Assembly: GCA_002343445.1 (NCBI GenBank)
Contig: DDSP01000026.1
Location: 528-25,260 of the forward strand
Length of the DNA stretch: 24,733 nucleotides
Direction of reading: 5' to 3'
Source of the DNA: Chthonomonas sp. UBA2387
Lineage (GTDB): Bacteria > Armatimonadota > Fimbriimonadia > Fimbriimonadales > Fimbriimonadaceae
Under the pieces are notes generated by a model. The model saw only the letters and a program-made list of their open reading frames with translations, made no database searches and was not told the origin of the DNA. This document shows positions 7,118 through 14,576 of this stretch, piece after piece. The position numbers and the translations under genes are program-made. Position 1 is the stretch's first letter; the number at the start of each line of letters is the position of its first letter.

Positions 7118-7840
7118 TCAGGCCGATTGTTGCCGGGTTGCCCCAAATTGCCGCCACTCTCGCAACAACGGCCGGATGAACACCCGATACCAGAACTTTG
7201 GGACCACGTCGCTGTAGGCTACGACGATTCGGGGCAGACCGAGGGCGGGATCGCCATTTCGCGCCAAGCGCTTGCCCAAGGCAAGGCCGACGTCGTAGCC
7301 AACCTCGCTTGCCGCCCGTTCGACGTTCGGGCTTGTCGAGCCATACGGGTAGCAGACGGTCAGGGAATGGATGCCCTCTTGGGACAGACGCTCGTGGGCC
7401 AGACGAATCTGGCCCGTGATTTCGGGCTGGTCCAGCGTCGCCAGCGCAAAGTGGTCCACCGTGTGATTGCCGATCTCGAATCCCTGTTCTTGCAGTGCGC
7501 GCAAGGCGTCCCAAGCCATCAGGGGCCGCGCTCGCTCGCCGTCCCAGTCGGAAGTCTGCCCGACACGGCCCGAGACGGCATAGATGGAAGCTCGGACGCC
7601 GCACGAGGCGAGCACGGGGACGCCATACTCCAACAGCGACGTGTAGGCGTCGTCGAATGTGAGGCACACCCCTCGCTTGGGCCACTCCCTGACGAGATCG
7701 CGCGCCAGCACGAATCCGAGCCCACGACGCTTGAGGAATCCGATCTGCGCACGGAGGGTCGTGGGCTCCACGTTGAGAAACCTGCCTTCGACCTCTGCGG
7801 GCCCGACTTTGTGGTAACAGAGGATCGGCAAGCGGTTCAT
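7118..7840 (-). CDS. Polysaccharide deacetylase (NodB homology, CE4)
   Basis: The product is 240 residues from the ATG at 7840, chosen because MNRLPILCYHKVG is a usual opening of CE4 proteins. Upstream in-frame sequence is basic and unconserved. Motifs in order are TFDDAY (61-66, Asp63 catalytic base, Asp64 metal ligand), HTVDH (126-130, both histidines bind metal), YPYG (164-167) and LPRIVV (202-207). Such enzymes remove N-acetyl groups from amino sugars in peptidoglycan, chitin-like polymers or surface polysaccharide. The substrate cannot be read from the sequence. No signal peptide is evident from this start, so the protein may be cytoplasmic or peripheral, acting on a precursor glycan. 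The last GATRQQSA residues are a short unconserved tail. It is the first gene of the minus-strand run and is divergent from the secreted propeller gene. Confidence 0.88.
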   Translation of the reverse strand: MNRLPILCYHKVGPAEVEGRFLNVEPTTLRAQIGFLKRRGLGFVLARDLVREWPKRGVCLTFDDAYTSLLEYGVPVLASCGVRASIYAVSGRVGQTSDWDGERARPLMAWDALRALQEQGFEIGNHTVDHFALATLDQPEITGQIRLAHERLSQEGIHSLTVCYPYGSTSPNVERAASEVGYDVGLALGKRLARNGDPALGLPRIVVAYSDVVPKFWYRVFIRPLLREWRQFGATRQQSA

Positions 7841-7868
7841 AGCGGCGCGAAAGGCTTGGATCGGACGT

Positions 7869-7880
7869 TTGTCGTGACAA
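7869..7880. promoter_or_regulatory. Short inverted repeat in the divergent intergenic region
   Basis: TTGTC and GACAA flank a 2-nt centre, giving a 12-bp inverted repeat 29 nt before the deacetylase start. It lies between two divergent genes and could be an operator, but five-base arms can occur by chance in a 134-nt gap. Confidence 0.2.
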
Positions 7881-7919
7881 CCGGGCCCTCTCGTGCGTCT
7901 CTTCAATGAGCCGCGAACG

Positions 7920-7949
7920 TGGACACGGTGGCCTGTGCCCCGTTATACT
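7920..7949 (+). promoter_or_regulatory. Sigma-70-type promoter for the propeller protein gene
   Basis: The -35 is TGGACA (7920-7925, 5 of 6 matches), with an 18-nt spacer and a -10 of TATACT (7944-7949, 5 of 6). Transcription would start near 7956, giving a leader of about 19 nt that contains the ribosome-binding site GGAG at 7966-7969, 5 nt before the ATG at 7975. Confidence 0.7.
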
Positions 7950-7974
7950 TGGAGCGGAGCGTTTCGGAGTATTG

Positions 7975-9567
7975 ATGACGATGCGAAATCTCGTTGCCTT
8001 GGCCTTTCTCTCGCTTGTTGGAGCGGCGCATGCCGACTTCGACGGGCCCGCCCCGTTGGCATGGCGATGGGTGGAGCCGACCGCTGTTTCTCCCTCGGGT
8101 TCGCCGGTGGTGGATGGCGAGAGGACGTTCGTAGCCGTCGGACGCCGGGTGTTCTCGATCGACAAGAACTCCGGCAACATGCTGTGGCGCTACCCGCTGG
8201 AGGCGCCGCTGGACGGCTACTTCCGCAGTGGGTGCATTCTCGCCGAGGGCGTGATCGTCGCACCGGCGGACAACAACACGATCTACGGCATCGACGCGAA
8301 CTCGGGCCAGGCACGCTGGCAGTTCATCTCGCAGTTCCCGATCGTCGGATCGCCAATCCTGGTCAACAAGTTCGTGGTGGTTCGCCTGAACAACCAGACG
8401 CTGATCGCCTTGGACCCAACAACCGGCCAAGCCGTCTGGCGCGACGAACAGAATCAGGCGCGCCCGCTTCGTGTGATGGGTGGCATCTCCTCGCCTCTGG
8501 GAACGCACGGAAGCAACGTGCTCCTGTTCACGGGGACGAACATCCTTCGCGCCATTGATGTTTCCACCCAAAAGATCACGTGGGATCGCGACTTTTCGAC
8601 GGTCTCGGCAGGCACGGTTCCGACGGTGTGGAACGACCTGATCGTCGTCAACAGCGGAACGTACGTGGTTGCCGTGGACGTCGCCTCGGGTCGGCTCCGC
8701 TGGCAGACCAACACAGGCGAGTTCCTGTCCTTCAGCCCGACGGTTTCAAGCGCCGGTCTCCTTGTGGTGAGCGTTTCCGGCAAGGCCTATCTGCTGGATC
8801 GCAACGGCCGAATGCTGGGAACGCCAACGACGCTGGACTCTCGGCCCCGCGCCCAACCGGCCGGAGTCGGTGGCTTGTTCGTCATCCCTTCGGCCAATGG
8901 CTCGCTGAACCTGCTTGACCCCAAGACGGGCCAAACCACCTGGACGTACTTCATCCAGCCCTTGGCGGCCCAGACGTCGAACGCTCCCGCCGCCGGTGGC
9001 TTCCCGCCCCGGGGTGGTCAGCCGGGAGGCGCCAGCAGCACCACGACTTCGAGCCAGCCCCTCTCGATCCCTGCAGCAGGCGCGCCAGTGATCGTAGGCG
9101 ACACGTTGCTGGTCCTCGCGATGGATGGCAGCCTGCTCGCGTTCGACAAGAACCTCGGCGTGGACCTTGAGGGCCCCGAAATCGGGATGGCTTGGCCCGA
9201 GGGTGGCGCACAGGTGAGCGGTCGCCAACTCGAGCTCTTCTTTACCGTTGCTGACCCGGCGGGCGGCGTGAAGCCGGACACGGTTTCCGTCGAGATCAAT
9301 GGTCAGAAGCTCGACACCGAGTTCGGCCGCGACGGCTTCGCCATCGTGCGATTCAGCCTGCTCGGCAAGAACAAGCCGCTGGCCGACGGTCGCAAGACCA
9401 TCGTCGTGAAGGCAAAGGACTGGATGGGCAACGAGAGCAGCAAGCAGTTCGTGTTGTTCATCGACAACTCGCTTGCGCCTTTGGCTCGGCCCGGTGCCGG
9501 CACGAATCCCGCTGGAGGCCCTCCGGGTGCTGGAGGCGGTGCTCGGGGTGGACTCGGCGGCGGATAG
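7975..9567 (+). CDS. Secreted PQQ-like beta-propeller protein with Ig-like domain and Gly/Pro-rich tail
   Basis: The product is 530 residues. The ATG at 7975 has GGAG 5 nt upstream and starts a signal peptide, MTMRNLVALAFLSLVGAAHA. Residues up to about 420 form propeller blades with the tryptophan-containing PQQ/BamB signature: KNSGNMLWRYP, ANSGQARWQF, PTTGQAVWRDE, STQKITWDRDF, ASGRLRWQTNT and PKTGQTTWTYF, so at least six blades. A Ser/Thr/Gly/Pro-rich loop interrupts before the last strand. A beta domain follows (about 400-500, AWPEGGAQVSGRQLELFFTV to FVLFIDNS), resembling Ig-like domains with a conserved KAKDWMGNES turn. The end is a Gly/Pro/Ala tail. PQQ-binding residues are not evident, so a BamB-like scaffold or binding role outside the cytoplasm is more likely than an enzyme. 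The tail-coding DNA overlaps dprA. Confidence 0.85.
   Translation: MTMRNLVALAFLSLVGAAHADFDGPAPLAWRWVEPTAVSPSGSPVVDGERTFVAVGRRVFSIDKNSGNMLWRYPLEAPLDGYFRSGCILAEGVIVAPADNNTIYGIDANSGQARWQFISQFPIVGSPILVNKFVVVRLNNQTLIALDPTTGQAVWRDEQNQARPLRVMGGISSPLGTHGSNVLLFTGTNILRAIDVSTQKITWDRDFSTVSAGTVPTVWNDLIVVNSGTYVVAVDVASGRLRWQTNTGEFLSFSPTVSSAGLLVVSVSGKAYLLDRNGRMLGTPTTLDSRPRAQPAGVGGLFVIPSANGSLNLLDPKTGQTTWTYFIQPLAAQTSNAPAAGGFPPRGGQPGGASSTTTSSQPLSIPAAGAPVIVGDTLLVLAMDGSLLAFDKNLGVDLEGPEIGMAWPEGGAQVSGRQLELFFTVADPAGGVKPDTVSVEINGQKLDTEFGRDGFAIVRFSLLGKNKPLADGRKTIVVKAKDWMGNESSKQFVLFIDNSLAPLARPGAGTNPAGGPPGAGGGARGGLGGG
9514..9518 (+). promoter_or_regulatory. Ribosome-binding site that selects the dprA start
   Basis: GGAGG lies 8 nt before the in-frame GTG at 9527, inside the end of the propeller gene. 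Other in-frame starts (TTG 9473, GTG 9539, GTG 9548) have no site at a good distance. A second GGAGG at 9532-9536 is 2 nt from GTG 9539 and 11 nt from GTG 9548. Confidence 0.55.
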
Positions 9568-10468
9568 TCGCTCGTTGCACGAAGCGATGGTGCGGGCCTT
9601 CGGTGGTCCCGCACCATCGGTCGTTTGGGAGCCCCCGCTCGACGTTTCGTTGTACGGTCCAGACGAGTTTCCCAGGCCGCTGGATACCTTGGCCGCCGTC
9701 TCCGTCCGCGGCGATGTGAACGTGTTGCGCCAACCAACCGTGGCGATCGTCGGCACCCGAAGCGCGACGCCCTATGGGCGAGCGGTGGCTTGGAAGTACG
9801 CCGAGTTCTTCGCTCAGCGAGGCGTGTGCGTGGTCAGCGGTGGAGCGGTCGGCATCGACTCCGAGGCCCACAAGGCGGCACTGGCCGCCGGAGGCACCTC
9901 GGTGGCCGTCTTGCCCAGCCCTCTCGACAAGCTGATGCCCCGTGTGAACGCATCGCTGTTCGAGCGCATCGCGGGGCAAGGGTGCCTGGTCAGCCAGTTC
10001 GCCCTGGGGTCGAAGGCGATGCCGACTTGGCCCCTCTTTCGCAACAAGCTCATCGTGCAGTTGGCCGATGCCGTCGTGGTGGTGGAAGCGCCGGGCCAAT
10101 CGGGTGCGCTCAACTCCGCCTTGCATGCCTCCGAACTGCGTCGCCCCCTGTTTGCCGTGCCGGCCAGCATCGAACTGCGGACGTTCGACGGCTCGCACGC
10201 CCTGATTCGCGAAGGCAAGGCGACTCTGGCCGAGCGGCCCGAGGTGATCGCCGATGCCATGGGGTGGGACGGTCACGCGCATATGGGCACGGCGACCCAC
10301 CCGGAATATGCCCCGATACTCGAAGCGCTCCGCGGCGAACGGTTGACCGCCGACGACCTGGCCGAGAGGCTGAGCATGGAACCCGACGAAGTAGCCTCGT
10401 CGCTCACGATGCTGGAACTCGAAGGACTCGTCTTCTTCGAGGGACCGTACGTTTTCGCCCGACTCTAG
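9527..10468 (+). CDS. dprA: DNA-processing protein DprA/Smf, short form lacking the N-terminal SAM-like domain
   Basis: The product is 313 residues from GTG 9527. DprA protects incoming single-stranded DNA and loads RecA during natural transformation, in the cytoplasm. The Rossmann-like core is clear: VAIVGTRSATPYGRAVAWKY, VVSGGAVGIDSEAHKAAL, SQFALGSKAMPTWPLFRNK (Arg172-Asn173 of the family's RN motif) and ADAVVVVEAPGQSGALNSA. A winged-helix DML1-like end covers about 260-313 (ILEALRGERLTADDLAERLS to LEGLVFFEGPYVF). The usual N-terminal helix-hairpin-helix/SAM-like domain is absent, because only about 65 residues precede the core. Family members are often 360 or more residues long. A longer form from TTG 9473 would add 18 residues and still not restore it. 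The gene overlaps the propeller gene by 41 nt and ends 4 nt from a convergent gene. Confidence 0.88.
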   Translation: MLEAVLGVDSAADSRSLHEAMVRAFGGPAPSVVWEPPLDVSLYGPDEFPRPLDTLAAVSVRGDVNVLRQPTVAIVGTRSATPYGRAVAWKYAEFFAQRGVCVVSGGAVGIDSEAHKAALAAGGTSVAVLPSPLDKLMPRVNASLFERIAGQGCLVSQFALGSKAMPTWPLFRNKLIVQLADAVVVVEAPGQSGALNSALHASELRRPLFAVPASIELRTFDGSHALIREGKATLAERPEVIADAMGWDGHAHMGTATHPEYAPILEALRGERLTADDLAERLSMEPDEVASSLTMLELEGLVFFEGPYVFARL

Positions 10469-10472
10469 ACGT

Positions 10473-10895
10473 TTAACTCCGTCCGATCGGTTTCGCCGCC
10501 TCGAAGAACGCGGCATTGGCCTCTGGCTCGAGTGACGCGCGGAAGGCCTCCACCAGAGCACGAGCCTCCGATTCGAACCCGTGCGAGCCATGCACCTCTC
10601 CCTGCCAGACGTTTTCGACGACCCAAGCGGGGACGGGAAGAGCGACGATGCGTTCCGGCGGCGTCACGCAGACCACGAAGACCATCGTTCCTCCCTGGGG
10701 GTCGGAGTAGATGAACTCGAGGCGGATCTGGTCGGGGCGGTACACCGTCGAGCCCATCTGAGGCGCGCCCTTGGTCCGGGCCTCCTGAAAGGCGGCGGGA
10801 TCGAACTCGCCAACCTCGGGCGCGAGGCCCGCCTTGAGGCGGTCGAAGATGGCGAGGCGTTGCGCGGCGACAAAGGTTCGTAGGTTCGACATCAT
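10473..10895 (-). CDS. Small uncharacterised protein translationally coupled to dnaE
   Basis: The product is 140 residues, beginning MMSNLRTFVAAQRLAIFDRL. The ATG at 10895 overlaps the dnaE TGA as ATGA, and a second ATG follows at 10892. I do not recognise a family. The protein is soluble with no signal peptide or membrane helix. It has a helical N-terminus (about 1-55), a beta-rich middle (VYRPDQIRLEFIYSDPQG, TMVFVVCVTPPERIVALPV) and an acidic helical end (SHGFESEARALVEAFRASLE). The phrase VVENVWQGEVHGSHGFESEA looks like a conserved core. The coupling means it is made with the replicative polymerase, but a replication role is only suggested by position. Codon use looks like its neighbours. 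It meets dprA tail to tail with 4 nt between the stop codons. Confidence 0.8.
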   Translation of the reverse strand: MMSNLRTFVAAQRLAIFDRLKAGLAPEVGEFDPAAFQEARTKGAPQMGSTVYRPDQIRLEFIYSDPQGGTMVFVVCVTPPERIVALPVPAWVVENVWQGEVHGSHGFESEARALVEAFRASLEPEANAAFFEAAKPIGRS

Positions 10896-13800
10896 GCCGG
10901 TGTGCTTTCCTGCAGGGCCCATTCCTGTTTGGGAGACTCGGTCTCTTCGTGGGACTCCTGCCCGAACGAGTCGTCCCAGAACTCGACGCGACACGCGGGA
11001 ATCAGCGCCTTCAGCTCGTCGAGGAATTCTGGGTTGTGGTCCACATAGTAGCCCGTACTGAGGATCGGGTAGCGGTCGTTCGGCATGACTTGGAGAACCA
11101 GTTCCGTCGTGCCTCGGTACCGCGACGCAAGGTCTTTGAGCCCGATCAGTTGTCGCGCCTTGGCCCGGTCGATCTGGATCACCAACTTCGCATCGTCGGC
11201 ACCGTTTGGCCCGATGTCGGGCTCCTCACCGAGGGGCTCGACATCGTCCAAACGCACGTCCACCGTCTTGTTGCCCGCGCGCTCCTGATGCCGCACCGCA
11301 CCGCGCAGCTTGACCACCGAGTCTTTCTCCAGCCGGTCCTTCACCCGCGCGTAGGTGCGAGGGAACACGCACACCTCGACCTGCCCGCTAAAGTCCTCCA
11401 GCACCAGAGTGGCCATCCGTTCGCCACTCTTCTTGACCGTGGTGATGCGCAGGCTAGCGATGACGCCCGCCAAGCGCACCTGTTCGCCATCGGGTGCTTC
11501 GGGGATCACTGCGCATTCGTGGGTGGCCACGCGCCGGAGGGCCATGCGGAAGCCGCGCAACGGGTGGTCCGAAACGTAGATGCCCAAGGCGTCCTTCTCC
11601 CAAGCCAGGTTGACCGAGCGCGTTGGCGGGTCGGCGGGCGGGATCGGCGGGTAGTGGCGTTGCGTCGTGGACTCGGTTGCGGCGCCTTGGTCGAACAGCG
11701 AGTCCTGGCCCACGGCTCGGTCGCGGGTGACCGATTCGGCGTAAGCCATGGCCCCTTCGGCGACGTGGAGCAAGGCGTTGCGGTTGGGTTCGATGCTGTC
11801 GAACGCGCCGACGCGGATCATCGCCTCAAGAGCCGTCTTGTTCATCCCGTGGTGGCGCGTGCGTTCGCAGAACTCGTACAGGTGGGTGAACGGCTTGTAC
11901 TCGGGGTCGCCCGGATAGCCACCCCGTTCGGCAAGGATGCCTTCGACCAGGCCCGCTCCCACGCCCTTGATTGCAGCCAAACCCACGCGGATCGAGTCGT
12001 TCGTGATGGTGAAGTCGAGGCCCGACTCGTTCACGTCGGGCTGGATGACCGGGATCTTCATCCGGCGGCATTCCTCGATCAGCGTGGTCACCTTGCCCGC
12101 GTTCTCGCGGAACGACGACAGCATGGCCGCCATGTACTCGACGGGGTAGTTGGCCTTCAGATAAGCCGTCTGATAGGCCAGGATGGCGTAACAAACCGCG
12201 TGTGCCTTGTTGAACGCGTAGCCCGCGAAGGGAAGCAGCAACTCCCAAACAGCCTTGACCGTCTCTTCGGGGATGCCCCGCTCTTGGGCCCCCTGGGCGA
12301 ACTCGACACGCATCGAGTCCATGGCCTTGGCATCTTTCTTGCCCATGGCTCGGCGGAGGATGTCGGCTTTGCCGAGGGAGAACCCGGCCATCGCCTGCAC
12401 CAGCTTGAGCACCTGGTCCTGGTACACGATGACGCCGTACGTCTCGCGGAGCACTGGCTCCATCGAAGGGTGCAGGTAGGTAATTGGTTTTCGCCCGAAC
12501 TTGCTGTCGATGAACGTGGGGATGTGGTCCATCGGGCCCGGCCGGAACAAGGCGACCATGGCGGCCAGTTCCCGGATGTTCTGGGGCTTGAGTTCCTTGA
12601 TGTACCGCTTCATGCCGGGCGATTCCAATTGGAACACGCCGGTGGTTTCGGCGCGGCTCAGCATGTCGTAGGTCTTCGCGTCGTCCTGCGGGATTTGGCC
12701 GACGTTCACCTTGACTCCCTTGGTGCGTTCGATCTGCTCGACCGCGCGCGAAAGGACCGTCAGGTTCGAGAGGCCCAGGAAGTCCATCTTGAGCAGGCCG
12801 ATCTTCTCCAAGACGCCCATTTCGAAGGCCGTCACGGGCATGCCCTCGTTGGTCCGGTAGAGGGGGATGTGTTCGACCAAAGGCTCTTTGCTGATGACGA
12901 TGCCCGCCGCATGCACCGCCGAGTGGCGCGAGATGCCTTCGACCGACTTGGCCGTGTCCACCAGCACGCGCACCCGAGGATCCCGCTCGACCATCTCGCG
13001 GAAGTCGTGGCTTTCTTCCAGCGCCTTCGCCAGCGTGATCTTGGGATTGGTGGGAATGACTTTGCAGATCTTGTCGGTCTCTTGCGGGGTGTAGCCCATC
13101 ACGCGCCCGCAGTCCTTGATCGCAGCCTTCGCGCCGAGCGTACCAAACGTCACGATCTGCGCCACGTGGTCCGTGCCGTACTTCTCGGAGACCCATTGGA
13201 TCATCTCATCGCGCCGGGCGTCCTCGAAGTCCATGTCGATGTCGGGCATCGAGAATCGCTCGGGGTTGAGGAACCGCTCGAACGTGAGGTCGTAGTCCAG
13301 CGGGTTGACGTCCGAAATCCCCAGACAGTAGGACACCAGCGAGCCCGCCGCCGAGCCGCGCAAGCCGAAGTTGATGCCCCGGTCGCGGGCGAAGTCGGTG
13401 AACTGCTTGACCAAAAGGAAGTACGACTCGAAACCCGTGGTGCCGATGACACCGAGTTCGTACTCGAGGCGGGCGGCGGCTTGGTCGTCCGCGTGGGCCA
13501 TGCGCTTGGGCAAGCGATCGAAGCACAGTTGCCGTAGGTACGACGCGGGGGTCTCGCCTTCTGGGAGGTCCGGGTCGGGCATGGTGGCCTCTTGCTTGCC
13601 AAGATCGACCTCGCACATTTCGGCGATCAGGTTGGTGTTCTCCAGTGCCTCGGGAACGTCCTTGAACAGCTCCAGCATCTCCTCCGGCGACTTGATGTAG
13701 AACTCCTCGGTCTCGAAGCGCATGCGCTTGGGCTCGGCGAGTTGCTTCCCGAGCTGGATGCAGAGCAGCACGTCGTGTGGGTTGTGGTCCTGCTTGCAGA

Positions 13801-14419
13801 GGTAGTGGGCGTCGTTCGTGGCGATGAGCTTGAGGTCCAGCTCGCGGGCGATGCGGATGAGCGGTTCGCGGATCGTGGCCTGCTCGGGAAGGCGATGGTC
13901 CTGCAACTCGATGAAGTAGCGGTCCGGGCCGAAGATCTCCTTGTAGCGGCCAGCAATTCGCTGCGCCTCCTCGTAATCGCCGGCGAGCAGGGTCTGGTTG
14001 ATCTCGCTGCCCAAGCAGGTGCTGGTGGCGATGACACCCTCGCTGAACTTCTCGAGGATGTCGTAGTCGATCCGGGGCTTGCCGTAGAAGCCGTCGAGTG
14101 CCGCGATCGAGGAGAGCTTGCACAGGTTGCGGTAGCCCTGCAGGTTCTGAGCAAGGAGCAACAGGTGGTAGAGCGGGTCCTCCTGCTGTCGTCGGGCGAT
14201 GCCGCGCGGCGCGATGTAAGCCTCGACGCCGATGATGGGTTTGACGCCCTTCTTTTGGCACTCCCAATAGAATTCCATCACCCCGAACATCACGCCGTGG
14301 TCCGAAATCGCTAGCGCGTCCATGCCGAGTTCCTTCGTGCGAGCGACCATGTCCGGGATGCGGTTGGCGCCGTCGAGGAGGCTGTACTCGGTGTGGTTGT
14401 GCAGGTGAACGAACTTCAT
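10892..14419 (-). CDS. dnaE: DNA polymerase III alpha subunit, DnaE type 1
   Basis: The product is 1175 residues, the normal size for DnaE1. It is the catalytic subunit of the replicative polymerase. The ATG at 14419 was chosen because MKFVHLHNHTEYSLLDG is the standard start. Upstream in-frame residues are unconserved. The PHP domain (about 1-280) keeps its metal-type residues: HLHNH, AISDHG, GVEAYIA and ATNDAHYL. It may therefore be an active proofreading nuclease, as in other bacteria with intact PHP domains. The palm holds GLRGSAAGSLVSYCLGISD, MPDIDMDFED (catalytic Asp393 and Asp395) and KMDFLGL (third aspartate). The fingers, a helix-hairpin-helix region (AAIKGVGAGLVEGIL) and a C-terminal OB fold (VRLAGVIASLRITTVKKSGE) follow. 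The last 100 or so residues are the variable tail. No Shine-Dalgarno site is seen. Confidence 0.97.
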   Translation of the reverse strand: MKFVHLHNHTEYSLLDGANRIPDMVARTKELGMDALAISDHGVMFGVMEFYWECQKKGVKPIIGVEAYIAPRGIARRQQEDPLYHLLLLAQNLQGYRNLCKLSSIAALDGFYGKPRIDYDILEKFSEGVIATSTCLGSEINQTLLAGDYEEAQRIAGRYKEIFGPDRYFIELQDHRLPEQATIREPLIRIARELDLKLIATNDAHYLCKQDHNPHDVLLCIQLGKQLAEPKRMRFETEEFYIKSPEEMLELFKDVPEALENTNLIAEMCEVDLGKQEATMPDPDLPEGETPASYLRQLCFDRLPKRMAHADDQAAARLEYELGVIGTTGFESYFLLVKQFTDFARDRGINFGLRGSAAGSLVSYCLGISDVNPLDYDLTFERFLNPERFSMPDIDMDFEDARRDEMIQWVSEKYGTDHVAQIVTFGTLGAKAAIKDCGRVMGYTPQETDKICKVIPTNPKITLAKALEESHDFREMVERDPRVRVLVDTAKSVEGISRHSAVHAAGIVISKEPLVEHIPLYRTNEGMPVTAFEMGVLEKIGLLKMDFLGLSNLTVLSRAVEQIERTKGVKVNVGQIPQDDAKTYDMLSRAETTGVFQLESPGMKRYIKELKPQNIRELAAMVALFRPGPMDHIPTFIDSKFGRKPITYLHPSMEPVLRETYGVIVYQDQVLKLVQAMAGFSLGKADILRRAMGKKDAKAMDSMRVEFAQGAQERGIPEETVKAVWELLLPFAGYAFNKAHAVCYAILAYQTAYLKANYPVEYMAAMLSSFRENAGKVTTLIEECRRMKIPVIQPDVNESGLDFTITNDSIRVGLAAIKGVGAGLVEGILAERGGYPGDPEYKPFTHLYEFCERTRHHGMNKTALEAMIRVGAFDSIEPNRNALLHVAEGAMAYAESVTRDRAVGQDSLFDQGAATESTTQRHYPPIPPADPPTRSVNLAWEKDALGIYVSDHPLRGFRMALRRVATHECAVIPEAPDGEQVRLAGVIASLRITTVKKSGERMATLVLEDFSGQVEVCVFPRTYARVKDRLEKDSVVKLRGAVRHQERAGNKTVDVRLDDVEPLGEEPDIGPNGADDAKLVIQIDRAKARQLIGLKDLASRYRGTTELVLQVMPNDRYPILSTGYYVDHNPEFLDELKALIPACRVEFWDDSFGQESHEETESPKQEWALQESTPA

Positions 14420-14576
14420 GAAAACGAGAGACGGGGGTGGGCGAAGAGGGCGAAGTGGAACCTCCGCGGCGGTCGCCCGCATGTATTGTGACGAACCAGG
14501 GCCATTGTTTGGAGCGCCATCCTCGTCCCGGTGCGCTGCGCCGCGATGGGGGATACTAGCGCCCTATCAACGCCGC
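14420..14576. promoter_or_regulatory. Divergent intergenic region between dnaE and the membrane protease; candidate -10 elements
   Basis: This 157-nt gap must hold the dnaE promoter (minus) and the protease promoter (plus). On the plus strand TATCAA (14565-14570, 4 of 6 matches) lies exactly 6 nt before the ATG at 14577, and GATACT (14552-14557, 5 of 6) gives an alternative with a 13-nt leader. Neither has a clear -35. For dnaE I see only a weak CACAAT on the minus strand (14490-14485). No small gene or RNA was recognised here. Confidence 0.35.

Noticed and set aside
10949..13537. An 862-codon open frame antisense to dnaE
   Set aside because: High-G+C antisense shadow. The minus strand encodes a complete, motif-rich DnaE, and the opposite frame has repetitive Arg/His/Asp/Val composition with no domain.
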